The position numbers were made by a program, and so were the translations under genes. The notes under the pieces were generated by a model, which saw only the letters and a program-made list of their open reading frames with translations, was not told where the DNA came from and searched no databases. This document shows, piece after piece, positions 36,098 to 45,617 of a DNA stretch of 64,000 nt (positions are counted from its first letter, which is position 1; each line of letters starts with the position of its first letter). The stretch comes from Spirochaetaceae bacterium (GTDB lineage Bacteria; Spirochaetota; Spirochaetia; SZUA-6; Bin103): positions 1-64,000 of the forward strand of contig JAPPGB010000071.1 of assembly GCA_028821475.1 (NCBI GenBank). Direction: 5' to 3'.

Positions 36098-36995
36098 GCG
36101 CACGGCGACCTCGGCGGCGCCGGCAACGGGTACTGGTGCGCGCGGCAGGCGCAGCTTCGTGCGCCGCCTGCTGCGCGACCGCAGCACCACGCTGCCGCTG
36201 CTGTTCCTGCTCGCCCTGGTGTCGGTGGCGGCGGGGGCCGACCTGCTCACCCGCTACGACCCGCTCGACCCGGTGGCCGAGCCGCTGCAGCCGCCGAGCG
36301 GGCCGTTTCCGATCGGCACCGACGAGATCGGCCGCGACATCCTCACCCGGGTGGTCTACGCTTCCCGCATCACCCTGGCGGTCGGCGTCATGTCGTCGGT
36401 CGGGGCGCTGCTGATCGGCGTCCCGCTGGGCCTCCTGGCCGGCTGGTTCGGGCGCTTTGCAGACGCCGTGGTGATGCGCGCCATGGACAGCGTGCTGTCG
36501 ATCCCGCCGCTGCTGCTGGCGCTGGTGATGGTGAGCGTGCTCGGCAGCAACGTGTTCGTGGCGATGCTCGCCATCGTGGTGGTGTTCATCCCGCACTTCG
36601 TGCGCATCAGCCGCGCGGAGGTGCTCAGCTTGCGCAACCAGGAGTTCGTGCTCGCCGCCCAGGCGATCGGCATGCCCACCTGGCGGCTGCTGCTGGGCAC
36701 CATCCTGCGCAACGCCATCTCCCCGGTCATGGTGCAGTTCTCGCTGGTGTTCTCGCGCGCGGTGATCGTGGAGGCGGGCCTCAGCTTCCTGGGCCTCGGC
36801 GCCCAGCCGCCCACCCCCACCTGGGGCAACATGCTCAACACCGGGCGCGGCTACCTGTACTACAACACTCTGTACGCCATCATCCCCGGCGTCGCCATCT
36901 TCCTCACCGTGCTGTCCCTGAACATCGTCGGCGACTCCCTGCGCGACCGCCTCGACCCGCGCGACGCCAGCCTGATCAAGGAAGACAACGCGTAG
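36090..36995 (+). CDS. Dpp-type peptide ABC permease (DppC-like)
   Basis: A 301-residue permease (COG1173). It has the family pattern FPIGTDEIGRDILTRVVY and the docking loop FVLAAQAIGMPTWRLLLGTILRN. It ends 12 bp from the convergent ATPase gene. With DppB it forms the membrane channel of an importer for peptides or peptide-like compounds. Confidence 0.92.
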   Translation: MSERTATSAAPATGTGARGRRSFVRRLLRDRSTTLPLLFLLALVSVAAGADLLTRYDPLDPVAEPLQPPSGPFPIGTDEIGRDILTRVVYASRITLAVGVMSSVGALLIGVPLGLLAGWFGRFADAVVMRAMDSVLSIPPLLLALVMVSVLGSNVFVAMLAIVVVFIPHFVRISRAEVLSLRNQEFVLAAQAIGMPTWRLLLGTILRNAISPVMVQFSLVFSRAVIVEAGLSFLGLGAQPPTPTWGNMLNTGRGYLYYNTLYAIIPGVAIFLTVLSLNIVGDSLRDRLDPRDASLIKEDNA

Positions 36996-37007
36996 ATCGT
37001 CCTGAGC

Positions 37008-37991
37008 TCAGCGGTGGTGGCAGGCCACCAGGTGGCTGCCGGCGGTGCGGGGAGTGAGGGCGGGGTCCTGCTGCTTGCACAGGTCGGTGGCCAGGGGGCA
37101 GCGGGTGTGGAAGCGGCAGCCGGGGGGCGGGTCCATGGGGCTCGGCACGTCGCCTTCCAGCGGCGGTTGCTCGGTGCGGGCCGCCGGGTCGGTGTTGGGG
37201 ACGGCGGCGAGCAGGGCCTCGGTGTAGGGGTGCAGCGGCCGCGCGAACAGCGCCGCCTTGGGGGCCAGTTCCACGATGCGGCCGAGGTACATCACCGCGA
37301 CCCAGTCGCAGATGTGGCGGATCACGCTCAGGTTGTGGGAGATGAACAGGTAGGACAGGTTCAACTCGCGCTGCAGGTCGGCGAGCAGGTTGATGATCTG
37401 GGCCTGGATCGACACGTCCAGGGATGACACCGGCTCGTCGCAGATTATCGCCTCCGGTTCGGAGGCGAGGGCGCGGGCGATGCCGATTCTCTGCCGCTGG
37501 CCGCCGCTGAATTCGTGCGGGTAGCGGTTGCGCCCGGTAGCGGACAGGCCGACCTGCCCGAGCAGCTCGTCGATGCGCTGCTCGCGGGCGGAGCCGCCGG
37601 CCAGCCGGTGCACCGACAGCGGTTCGGCCAGGATTGCGCGCACCCGCTTGCGCGGGTCGAGCGACGAGATCGGGTCCTGGAACACGATCTGGATGTGGCG
37701 CCGCAGGGCGCGGAGCTGGGCGCGCGGCAGGTCGAACACCGGCTCGCCGCGGAACAGCACGGTGCCGCCGGTGGGTTCGTACAGGCGCAAAATGGTGCGG
37801 CCGGCGGTGGACTTTCCGCAGCCCGACTCGCCCACCAGGCCCAGGGTCTCGCCCGGTGCCAGCGAGAAGGAGATGCCGTCCACCGCCTTGATGTTGCCCA
37901 CCACGCGGCGCGGGAAGCCGCCCATGACCGGGAAGTACTTGACCAGGTCGATCACCTCGAGCAGCGCGCGAGAATGGGCCGGCGGTCTCAC
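37008..37991 (-). CDS. Dpp-type ABC ATPase (DppF-like)
   Basis: A 327-residue ATPase. Walker A is GESGCGKST, the signature is [15 protein letters not shown], Walker B is [12 protein letters not shown], and the Dpp-type C-terminus has an iron-sulphur-like cysteine cluster ([14 protein letters not shown]). The GTG start has a strong AGGAGGG and overlaps the DppD stop. It is the second ATPase of the same importer. Confidence 0.93.
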   Translation of the reverse strand: MRPPAHSRALLEVIDLVKYFPVMGGFPRRVVGNIKAVDGISFSLAPGETLGLVGESGCGKSTAGRTILRLYEPTGGTVLFRGEPVFDLPRAQLRALRRHIQIVFQDPISSLDPRKRVRAILAEPLSVHRLAGGSAREQRIDELLGQVGLSATGRNRYPHEFSGGQRQRIGIARALASEPEAIICDEPVSSLDVSIQAQIINLLADLQRELNLSYLFISHNLSVIRHICDWVAVMYLGRIVELAPKAALFARPLHPYTEALLAAVPNTDPAARTEQPPLEGDVPSPMDPPPGCRFHTRCPLATDLCKQQDPALTPRTAGSHLVACHHR

Positions 37992-39055
37992 CTGCCCTCC
38001 TGACCCGGCGCGGCAAGCGCGCCGGCGCCCGGGTGCTGCGCGGCCTCGTCGTACAGGAGGCAGCGGGCCAGGTGGCCGGCGCCGGTGTCGAACAGGCGGG
38101 GTTCGCGCCGTTCGCACACCGCGGCGGCCTGCGGGCAGCGCGGATGGAAGGTGCACCCCGGCGGCAGCGCGCCGGCGTCGGGTACCGTGCCGCCGATCGC
38201 CTGCAGGCGATCGATTTCGCCCTCCATGCGCGGCATCGAGTCGAACAGCGCGCGCGTGTAGGGGTGGCGCGGTTCCCGGAACAGCGGCCCCACCGCCGCC
38301 TGCTCCACCACGCGCCCGGTGTACATCACCGTGACCCGGTCGACCAGTTCCGCCACCACGCCGAGGTCGTGAGTGATCAGCAGGACCGCCATGGCGCGCC
38401 GGCGCGCCAGATCGCGCAGCAGGTGCAGGATCTGTGCCTGAATGGTGACGTCAAGGGCGGTGGTCGGTTCGTCGGCGATCAGGAGCCGCGGGCCGCACGA
38501 CAGCGCCATCGCGATCATCACCCGCTGCCGCATGCCTCCGCTGAGCTGGTGCGGGTACTCGTGGGCGCGCTGCTCGGGCAGCGGCACGCCCACCTGGCGC
38601 AGCGCGTCGACTGCAAGCTCGGCGGCGGCGGCGCGCGACTGCGCCTGGTGCAGCTCCACGGCCTCGGCGATCTGGTCGCCGACCGGGAACACCGGGTTGA
38701 GCGAGGCCATCGGGTCCTGGAACACCATCGCGATGTCGTTGCCGCGGAGGCGCTGCATCTCGCGCTCGCTCTTGCGCAGCAGGTCCTCGCCGCGGAATCG
38801 GATCGCTCCGCGGTCGAAGCGCCCGGGCGGGACCGGCACCAGGCCGAGGATGGAGAGCGCGGTGACGCTCTTGCCGCATCCCGACTCACCCACCAGCCCC
38901 ACGATCTCGCCGTCGTCCACGTGCAGGTCGACCCCGTTGACCGCATGAATCAGTCCTTCCGGGGTGCGGAAGGTCACCGCCAGGTCCTCCACCTGCAGCA
39001 GCGGCGACGCGGCGGCGCGGCTGCTGCTGCCGGGTCTGCGGGCAGGGCGGGTCAT
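37988..39055 (-). CDS. Dpp-type ABC ATPase (DppD-like)
   Basis: A 355-residue ATPase. Walker A is GESGCGKSV, the signature is [15 protein letters not shown], Walker B is [12 protein letters not shown], and the C-terminal cysteine motif is [14 protein letters not shown]. It overlaps the upstream aminotransferase gene by 4 bp (ATGA) and the downstream DppF gene by 4 bp, so the four minus-strand genes form one operon. Confidence 0.93.
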   Translation of the reverse strand: MTRPARRPGSSSRAAASPLLQVEDLAVTFRTPEGLIHAVNGVDLHVDDGEIVGLVGESGCGKSVTALSILGLVPVPPGRFDRGAIRFRGEDLLRKSEREMQRLRGNDIAMVFQDPMASLNPVFPVGDQIAEAVELHQAQSRAAAAELAVDALRQVGVPLPEQRAHEYPHQLSGGMRQRVMIAMALSCGPRLLIADEPTTALDVTIQAQILHLLRDLARRRAMAVLLITHDLGVVAELVDRVTVMYTGRVVEQAAVGPLFREPRHPYTRALFDSMPRMEGEIDRLQAIGGTVPDAGALPPGCTFHPRCPQAAAVCERREPRLFDTGAGHLARCLLYDEAAQHPGAGALAAPGQEGR

Positions 39056-40347
39056 CGGTCGAGCGTTTGCACGGCGTGCAGGGAGCGCTCCAGTGCGGCC
39101 AGGGTCTGGTCCACGAGGTAGGGCGTGTGGGCGCTGCTGATGAACCAATGGGTGTTGGGGTGCAGGAACACGCCGTGGTCGAGCGCGCTGCGGTAGAACA
39201 CCCGCTTGCGCTCCAGGTCGCACGCCGGGTCGCCGCTGTCGAACAGCAGGAACGGCTGCGGCGGGATGCCGAGCACGCGCGCCTGCACGCCGCTGTCGGC
39301 CACCAGTTGCGCGAGCCCGTCGCTGAAGCGCCGGCCCAGTTCCCAGATCCGCTCCAGGGCACCGGCCTGCAGTTGGCGCAGCGTCTCCAGCGCCGCCGCC
39401 ATCTCGAACGTGCTCACCAGGTAGGTGCTGGAGTAGAACACGTCGGTCTCCATCACCTCGGCCTTGCCCACCAGTGCCGAGATCGGGTAGCCGTTGGCCA
39501 GCGCCTTGCTAATCGCCGTGAGGTCCGGGGTCACCCCCAGGTAGTGCTGCGCGCCGCCGAGGTGGACCCGCGGCCAGGTGCGGATCTCGTCGAACACCAG
39601 CACCGCGCCGTGGCGGTCGGCCAGCGCCCGCACGCCGGGCAGGAACCCCTCCGGCGGCAGCTCGAACTCGAACGGCTGCAGGATGATGCACGCCACCTCC
39701 CCGCGGCGACGCTCCAGCGTCTGCTCCAGCGATGCCAGATCACCGTATACGAAGGTGTCGGTGAGTTCGGCGACCTGGTCCGGGACCCCGGCGGCGTCGA
39801 GGTAGGGGCCGGTGCGCTGGCCCAGCACGTCGCCGGCGCCCTTGCGGCCCAGGCACCAGTCGTGCCAGCCGTGGTAGCCCCAGCGCACCACCCGGTCGCG
39901 GCCGGTGTAGCCGCGCGCCAGGCGCACCGCCAGGGTGCAGGCGTCCGACCCGGTCTTGGTGAACAGCACCCGTTCGGCGCTCGGCAGCAGCTCGATCAGC
40001 CGCTCGGCAAGCCGGTTCTGGATGGTGAACGACAGGTTGGCGATGAACCCGCGCCGGATCTCCCGGATCGCGGCCTCGTTGACGCGCCGGTTGCGGTAGC
40101 CGAGCACAATCGGCCCGAAGGCGCACAGGTAGTCGATGTAGCGGTTGCCGTCGACGTCCCAGACGTGGCAGCCGTCCACCCGCTCGGTGTAGATGGGCCA
40201 GTCCGCCACGTCGCTGAACGAGGTGGGGCGGCGCGCCGCCGTGACGCCGCCGGGAATCAGCCCGCGGGCGCCGGCGAACTCTTCGCGGGACTTGGGGTAG
40301 CTGTCCCCGGAGTGCCCGCCGGGCCGGCCACCTGGATGCCCGGTCAT
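39052..40347 (-). CDS. Class III PLP aminotransferase (glutamate-1-semialdehyde-like)
   Basis: A 431-residue aminotransferase or aminomutase resembling glutamate-1-semialdehyde aminomutase: it has FTKTGSDACTLAVRLAR, VLVFDEIRT with the PLP-contacting aspartate, and the PLP lysine in AISKALANGYP. The context (importer ATPases, transaldolase-like gene) argues for catabolism of an imported amine or amino acid rather than haem synthesis. Both ends overlap neighbours by 4 bp. Confidence 0.85.
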   Translation of the reverse strand: MTGHPGGRPGGHSGDSYPKSREEFAGARGLIPGGVTAARRPTSFSDVADWPIYTERVDGCHVWDVDGNRYIDYLCAFGPIVLGYRNRRVNEAAIREIRRGFIANLSFTIQNRLAERLIELLPSAERVLFTKTGSDACTLAVRLARGYTGRDRVVRWGYHGWHDWCLGRKGAGDVLGQRTGPYLDAAGVPDQVAELTDTFVYGDLASLEQTLERRRGEVACIILQPFEFELPPEGFLPGVRALADRHGAVLVFDEIRTWPRVHLGGAQHYLGVTPDLTAISKALANGYPISALVGKAEVMETDVFYSSTYLVSTFEMAAALETLRQLQAGALERIWELGRRFSDGLAQLVADSGVQARVLGIPPQPFLLFDSGDPACDLERKRVFYRSALDHGVFLHPNTHWFISSAHTPYLVDQTLAALERSLHAVQTLDR

Positions 40348-41048
40348 TGGTCCGCCGGCCGGTCGATCCAGTCGTGGTCGCCGTACACGCCGCGCCACGC
40401 GTCGGTGAACGCCGCGGTGCGGAACGCGGTCTCGTGGTCGTGGAACAGGTCGCGGAACACCGGCAGCTTGACCGTGCACAGGTGCGCCCCGGCGAGCGCC
40501 GCCTCCACCACCTGGATCGGCTCCCGCGCGCCCACCAGCACCTGCGCCGCGTAGCCGTGCCGGTCGACCACCTGCCGGGCGGCGCGGGCTATGCTCGGGC
40601 GCTCGCTGCGGTCGACCGCGATCGGGTTCTTGCTGATGCCGTGCAGCCCGCCCTCGAACAGCGCCACGATGGCGGCCCCCGCCTCGGCCGCCAGGTACGC
40701 CTGCAGGGCGTTGTAGATGATGGTGGCGGCGGTCTTGATGCCCTCGTCGTGCAGCCGGCGCACCACCCCGGCCGCGGCCGCGCTGTCGAAGGCGATCTTG
40801 ACGTGGATGCGCGGTTCCAGCGACGCCAGCAGGCGCGCCTCCTCCAGCATCCGCTCCGGGTCGCGGCTCACCACCTGCACCAGCACCGGCCCGGCCACCC
40901 GCGCGCTCATCCGCTGCACCCGGTCCAGGTAGTCGGTGCGGCCCTCCTCCGCCATCACCAGCGGATTCATGGTCAGGCCGTGGATCAGGCCGGACGCCAG
41001 CACCTCGTCCAGCACCTCTTCATTGAACGTGTCGATGCACAGCTTCAT
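40344..41048 (-). CDS. Transaldolase/fructose-6-phosphate aldolase-like protein
   Basis: A 234-residue TIM-barrel protein of the small transaldolase (FSA/TalC) family. MKLCIDTFNEE at the start and the Schiff-base lysine in HVKIAFDS are visible, and TAATIIYNALQAYLA corresponds to a conserved strand-helix. It should cleave or form C-C bonds in a sugar-like intermediate. It is the first gene of the minus-strand operon and divergent from the binding-protein gene at 41187. Confidence 0.83.
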   Translation of the reverse strand: MKLCIDTFNEEVLDEVLASGLIHGLTMNPLVMAEEGRTDYLDRVQRMSARVAGPVLVQVVSRDPERMLEEARLLASLEPRIHVKIAFDSAAAAGVVRRLHDEGIKTAATIIYNALQAYLAAEAGAAIVALFEGGLHGISKNPIAVDRSERPSIARAARQVVDRHGYAAQVLVGAREPIQVVEAALAGAHLCTVKLPVFRDLFHDHETAFRTAAFTDAWRGVYGDHDWIDRPADQ

Positions 41049-41186
41049 CCGCTGCCTGCTCTCCTTGCCTTGACCGGCGCTCCGATTCGTGGCGTACTGT
41101 CGCCTGCCTGATTGCGGCGGGCTCGCGGTGCGGGCCGCGCTGCAACTCACGGCGCATCATACCTTCCACAAAGGGGGAGACGAAAC

Positions 41187-42731
41187 ATGAAGCGAATCAT
41201 CCTGCTGGCCGGCGCACTGCTGCTGGTGGCCGGGACCGGGCTGTTCGCCGGCGGCGGAGGCGAACAGATGGCGATCGCCCAGTCGGCGTTGCGGGTGGCG
41301 ATTGCCGGCGAACCGAAGTCGGTAGCCGCCTGGCACACCGGCAGTTGGAACGACCAGATCCCGGGGCGCAGCATCTACCAGGGCCTGGTGGCGCTCGACT
41401 ACGACTCCATGCAGCCGGTCGGACTGCTGGCCGAGTCGTGGCAGTGGAACGACGACAATACCGCGGTCACGTTCAACCTGCGGCGCGGGGTCAGGTTCCA
41501 CGACGGCTCCGACTTCGACGCGGCCGACGTCAAGCACTCGCTCGAGAACGCCGCCAATCCCGAGATCGGGCTCACCGTGCACACGCTGTTGCGCGATCTC
41601 GATCACGTGGAGATCGTCGACGACCACACCGTGGTGGTGCACCTGACGCAGCCCAACAACTCGTTCCTGGCGATCATCATGGACGAGGCGTGGATCGTGC
41701 CGGAGGGCATGCTGCCGGAGGAACTCAAGACCAACCCGATCGGCACCGGGCCGTTCATGTTCGAGGCCTGGGACCGCGGCCAGGAGATCCGGCTCACCAG
41801 GTTCGACGACTACTGGGAAGAGGGCCAGCCCTACCTGGACGGCGTGGTGATCAAGTTCATCCCGGACATCGACGTGCGCATCGCCCAGTTCCGGCAGGGA
41901 GACCTGGACATGATCCTCAACGTGCCGGCGGCGCGGGTGCCGGAGATGCAGGCGATTTCCAGCATTCCGATCCTGGAGAGCGACAAGATCCTCAACACCG
42001 GTATCTACTTCGTGCTGTTGAACAACCGCATCGCGCCGTTCGACAACGAGCTGGTGCGGCGCGCGTTCAGCTACGCAGTCAATCGCGACCAGTTCATCCG
42101 CGGCGTGGCCGGCGGTTACAGTCCCGCGCGCGCCACCCTGATCGCCGACGACAGCCCGCACTCGATCGCCGGCGTCGACAACGATTACTACCCGCAGAAC
42201 ATCGCCAAGGCGCGCGAGCTGCTGGCCGAGGCCGGCTACCCGGACGGCATCGAGTTCGAGCTGATGTGGCACCGCACCGGCCCGCAGTGGGAGACCGGCG
42301 CGCAGCTCATCCAGGCCACCGCCAAGGAGGCCGGCATCGACATCACGCTCAAGGGCGAGGAGGTGGCGACGCTGCTGACCCGGTTGCGCGACTCGCGCGA
42401 CTACCAGGCGGCGTTCTCGGCGACCGCGGTGAAGCCCACCTACTACCACTCGCTGTGGGACTCGATCGGGCGCCAGCACTCCCACTACGCCGGCATCCCG
42501 GAGCGTCATCCCGAGTGGTGGCAGCGGCTGCAGGACGCGACCGCCCTGGAGCCGGACGCGTTCCGCGAGGAGATCGCCAACCTGGTGCGCGAGCACGAGG
42601 CGGGGCAGTTCGTGCTGACCCTGGGGCAACTGGTGGTGTTCGACTCGCTGAGCAAGGACCTGGCGGGGTATCGTCCGCATCCGCAAGGGGCGGGCCGCTA
42701 CAACTTCGCACCGATCCGGTTTGGAAACTAG
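41187..42731 (+). CDS. Dpp-type extracellular solute-binding protein (family 5)
   Basis: A 514-residue periplasmic binding protein for the Dpp-type importer (DppBCDF genes nearby). The signal peptide MKRIILLAGALLLVAGTGLFAGGGG is followed by EQMAIAQ. Family 5 features include YQGLVALDYD, FNLRRGVRFHDGSDFDAADV and LAEAGYPDGIEFEL. A GGGGGAG site precedes ATG 41187. A strong hairpin follows the stop. The ligand may be a peptide, an opine or another amide compound. Confidence 0.9.
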   Translation: MKRIILLAGALLLVAGTGLFAGGGGEQMAIAQSALRVAIAGEPKSVAAWHTGSWNDQIPGRSIYQGLVALDYDSMQPVGLLAESWQWNDDNTAVTFNLRRGVRFHDGSDFDAADVKHSLENAANPEIGLTVHTLLRDLDHVEIVDDHTVVVHLTQPNNSFLAIIMDEAWIVPEGMLPEELKTNPIGTGPFMFEAWDRGQEIRLTRFDDYWEEGQPYLDGVVIKFIPDIDVRIAQFRQGDLDMILNVPAARVPEMQAISSIPILESDKILNTGIYFVLLNNRIAPFDNELVRRAFSYAVNRDQFIRGVAGGYSPARATLIADDSPHSIAGVDNDYYPQNIAKARELLAEAGYPDGIEFELMWHRTGPQWETGAQLIQATAKEAGIDITLKGEEVATLLTRLRDSRDYQAAFSATAVKPTYYHSLWDSIGRQHSHYAGIPERHPEWWQRLQDATALEPDAFREEIANLVREHEAGQFVLTLGQLVVFDSLSKDLAGYRPHPQGAGRYNFAPIRFGN

Positions 42732-42756
42732 CGAAACTCTGCCGCGAGAAGTCCAG

Positions 42757-42782
42757 GCTGGCGCCCTCCCCGGGGCGCCAGC
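42757..42782 (+). terminator. Hairpin after binding protein, overlapping next gene's leader
   Basis: GCTGGCGCC (42757-42765) and GGCGCCAGC (42774-42782) form a perfect 9-bp stem with an 8-nt loop, followed by TTTG. It ends 6 bp before the ATG of the monooxygenase at 42789, exactly where a ribosome site would be. It could act as a terminator and as a translational lock. Confidence 0.7.
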
Positions 42783-42788
42783 TTTGTA

Positions 42789-43904
42789 ATGCAGTTCGGG
42801 CACTTCTCGTATCACATCACGCGGGCGGGCCGGAGCGGCGACGCCCGCGCCATAGAGGAGGCGCTCGCCGAAGCGCGCCTGGCCGAGCAGTTGGGCTACG
42901 ACGCGGTGTGGTTCTCGGAGCACCACTTCACCGGCGAGACCGTGTACGCCGACCCGATCGTGTTCGCCACGGCGGTGGCGATGCAGACGCGGCGCGTGAA
43001 GCTGGGCTTCGCGGTCCTGGAGATGGCGCTGTACCACCCGGTGCGGGTGGCGGAGCAACTCGCGCTGCTGGACAACCTGAGCGGCGGACGGGTAATCGTG
43101 GGCATCGCGCGCGGTTCGGCGTTCAACGCCTACGAGTACCGCGGGTTCGGCACCTCGGTGCAGTTCGGGCGCGAGTGCCTGGACGAGGCGGAAGAGTTGC
43201 TCATCAAGTGCTGGATCGCCCGCGACGGGATGGAGTTTCACGGCAAGTACTGGGACGTGGTGCTGCCGGAGGTGCGCCCGCACCCGGTGCAGCAGCCGCA
43301 CCCGCCGGTGCTGCGCGCCGCGGTGGGGCCGCCGTCCGTGCGCCAGATGGCGGCGCAGCGGCGCCCGGTGCTGATGCGCAGCTTCTCGACCGACTCGGCG
43401 CGCGAGACGGTGCAACTGTACCGCGACGGGTTGTACGAGGCGGGCTGCGACGAGGCGGAGGTGCGCTCCCTGCTGGCACAGTGCTGGATCTGGCGCGACT
43501 GCTTCGTGGCGGACTCGGATGCCGGCGCACGCGCCGAGTTCCTGCCGCGGCTCACGGCGTGGCTGGAGTACGTCAACGGGATCCGCGCCCGGTGGAACCC
43601 GCCCGACCCGGACCAGGAGGTGCGCACGCCGCACATGCCGCTGCCGGCGGAGGCGTACGGCGCGCGCCCCGACCCGGCGGCGCCGGAGTTGTTCGTCGGC
43701 TCGCCGGAACGGGTGGCGGAGCAGCTCTCGCAGCTTCACGAGCTGGGCGTCGGGCGCGTGATGCTCACCCACTACGGCGCCCTGATGGAGCGCGAACAGC
43801 GCGAGCGGTCGATGCGCCTGCTGGCGGAGCAGGTGTTCCCGCTGTTCCAGGGCGCCGCGTCCGCCGCGCCGCTCCCACCCGCCGTGGCGGAGACCGCCGG
43901 CTGA
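42789..43904 (+). CDS. Luciferase-like flavin-dependent monooxygenase
   Basis: A 371-residue LLM-class oxidoreductase (bacterial luciferase fold) using reduced FMN or F420. It starts MQFGHFSYH. FSEHHFTGETVYADP and GRVIVGIARGSAFNAYEY are family signatures, with GSPERVAEQLSQL near the end. Such enzymes oxygenate or desulfonate organic substrates. There is no visible Shine-Dalgarno, because a hairpin occupies that place. It is followed by two amidohydrolase genes, so it is likely part of the same catabolic route. Confidence 0.88.
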   Translation: MQFGHFSYHITRAGRSGDARAIEEALAEARLAEQLGYDAVWFSEHHFTGETVYADPIVFATAVAMQTRRVKLGFAVLEMALYHPVRVAEQLALLDNLSGGRVIVGIARGSAFNAYEYRGFGTSVQFGRECLDEAEELLIKCWIARDGMEFHGKYWDVVLPEVRPHPVQQPHPPVLRAAVGPPSVRQMAAQRRPVLMRSFSTDSARETVQLYRDGLYEAGCDEAEVRSLLAQCWIWRDCFVADSDAGARAEFLPRLTAWLEYVNGIRARWNPPDPDQEVRTPHMPLPAEAYGARPDPAAPELFVGSPERVAEQLSQLHELGVGRVMLTHYGALMEREQRERSMRLLAEQVFPLFQGAASAAPLPPAVAETAG

Positions 43905-43906
43905 GC

Positions 43907-44695
43907 GTGGACGCTCTCGACCTGTTCGACTGCAACTGCGGGCTGGGGCCGTCGCGCCGGCATCGGCCCGGCCTGATCACGGACACCGGCGGGCTGCAGG
44001 CGGAACTCGACGTGCAGGGGATCCGGCGCGCGCTGGTCTACGCGATCTCGGCGGAGGAATACTTCCCGCGCCACGGCAACGGGTGGCTGCTGGAGCAGGT
44101 CGCCGGCAGCGACCGGCTGCTGCCGTGCTGGATCGTGATGCCGCACCACACCGGCGAGTTCCCGGCGCCGAAGGAGCTGATCGGCCTGATGCGCGCACAC
44201 GGCGTGCGCGCCGCGCGCATGAACCCGCCGTCGCACAACCGCTACAGCATCGCGCCGTGGTCGGCCGGGCCGCTGCTCAAGGCGCTCGAACGGCACCGCA
44301 TCCCGCTGTTTCTGAGCGGCACCGACCTGGGCCGCTACCTGGACGACCCGGGCACCGGCTTCACGCCCGACGTGCTGCACGAGCTGTGCCATACCTACCC
44401 GCGGCTGCCGATCGTGATCCTGCGGCTCAACTTCCAGTTGACCCGGGTGGCGGTGGCGCTGCTGCAGGCGTGTCCCAACCTGTACGCCGACCTCTCCTAC
44501 CACGACGTGTTCCTGGGCATCGAACTGCTGTGCCGGGAGGTGGGGGCGGACCGCCTGCTGTTCGGGACCGGGCTGCCGATCGGTGGGCGCGGCGCCGCGT
44601 TGGCCACCCTGCAGGCGGCAGAGATCGACGACGGCGCGCGCCAACGGATCGCCGGCGCCAACCTGCAGCGCCTGCTGGACGGAGTGCGGTGGTGA
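43907..44695 (+). CDS. Amidohydrolase-like protein lacking the HxH metal motif
   Basis: A 262-residue protein of the amidohydrolase-2 fold. Where relatives have HxH at the end of strand 1, this one reads LFDCNCGLG, and the late aspartate region reads LLFGTGLPIGG instead of a GSD/GTD motif, so the usual metal centre seems absent. The cysteines might bind metal differently, or the protein may be a non-catalytic partner of its neighbour at 44692. GTG 43907 follows the monooxygenase stop by 2 bp. Confidence 0.75.
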   Translation: MDALDLFDCNCGLGPSRRHRPGLITDTGGLQAELDVQGIRRALVYAISAEEYFPRHGNGWLLEQVAGSDRLLPCWIVMPHHTGEFPAPKELIGLMRAHGVRAARMNPPSHNRYSIAPWSAGPLLKALERHRIPLFLSGTDLGRYLDDPGTGFTPDVLHELCHTYPRLPIVILRLNFQLTRVAVALLQACPNLYADLSYHDVFLGIELLCREVGADRLLFGTGLPIGGRGAALATLQAAEIDDGARQRIAGANLQRLLDGVRW

Positions 44696-45594
44696 GCGGC
44701 GGCAACGGGTCGCGGCGTGGCGGGTCGCGGGGCGGCGGCCCGATGGCCGCCGGCGCGGGCGAGTCCAGCCGGGTGGCGGAGATTGCGCGCGCGGGTCCGC
44801 CCTACGACGGCCTGGTGATCTTCGACAACCACCTGCACTTCGGCCATGCGCCGGCCGTGTTCGAGGCCGCCGCCGACCCGGTCGAGCTGGCGAGGCAGAT
44901 GAGCCGGATCGGCATCCGGGTGGCGGTGGTGAGTTCGATCTGGGCCATCTTCAGCGGCGACATCCGGGCCGGCAACGACGAGGTACTGGCGGCGCTCGAT
45001 CGCTTCCCCGACCGCTACCTGGGCTACGTGGTGGTGCACCCCGCCTACCCCGAGCTTCTGGCCGGCGAGCTGGAGCGCTGCCTGCGGCATCCGCGCATGC
45101 GCGGCATCAAGCTGCATCCCACCGAGTACAGCCATCCGGTCAAGATCACCGACCCGCGCTACCGCCCGGCGTTCGAGTACGCCCGCGACCACGGCTACCC
45201 GATCCTGATCCACACCGGCCCGGCGGCGCAGCGCGCCTACTGCGGCGCCGAGGAAGTGGCCACGGTGGCGCGCGAGTTCCCGTCGGTGCCGGTGATCCTG
45301 GCACACACCATGGGCTTCGACCGCTGGGAAGGGGTGGAAGAGGCGGTGGCCGTGGCGGCGCGGCTCGACAACGCCTACGTCGACCTGTCCGGTTCCGCCG
45401 GGCGCCACTACGGGCTGGTGGAGTACGCGGTGCAGCGCGCCGGCAGCGAGAAGATCCTGTACGGCTCCGACGTGCCGCAGCTCACCTTTACCTTTCCGCT
45501 CGGCCCGGTGTTCTACGCCGACATCCCGGACCGCGACAAGGAGAACATCCTCGGCCTGAACACCGCCCGCATGTTCGATATTCCGCTCCCGTGA
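44692..45594 (+). CDS. Amidohydrolase-2 family metal hydrolase
   Basis: A 300-residue TIM-barrel hydrolase with FDNHLHFG (HxH), GIKLHPTEYSHP, LIHTGPA, ILAHTMGF and LYGSDVPQ, a complete amidohydrolase-2 metal set. The GTG start overlaps the stop of the preceding homologue (GTGA) and has GGAG upstream; ATG 44743 is an alternative. About 25 glycine- and arginine-rich residues precede the fold. It probably forms a pair with the HxH-lacking neighbour. Confidence 0.85.
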   Translation: MSGGNGSRRGGSRGGGPMAAGAGESSRVAEIARAGPPYDGLVIFDNHLHFGHAPAVFEAAADPVELARQMSRIGIRVAVVSSIWAIFSGDIRAGNDEVLAALDRFPDRYLGYVVVHPAYPELLAGELERCLRHPRMRGIKLHPTEYSHPVKITDPRYRPAFEYARDHGYPILIHTGPAAQRAYCGAEEVATVAREFPSVPVILAHTMGFDRWEGVEEAVAVAARLDNAYVDLSGSAGRHYGLVEYAVQRAGSEKILYGSDVPQLTFTFPLGPVFYADIPDRDKENILGLNTARMFDIPLP

Positions 45595-45617
45595 CGGGGC
45601 GGGGGAGGAGAAGCGCC

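Noticed and set aside
41070-41100. Possible promoter TTGACC...TACTGT upstream of the binding protein at 41187
   Set aside because: The spacer is 19 bp and the -10 is weak, so support is insufficient.
41345-44695. Single 1116-codon frame spanning the binding protein, monooxygenase and amidohydrolase
   Set aside because: Only its last 262 codons have family motifs; the rest is the out-of-frame reading of two real genes.
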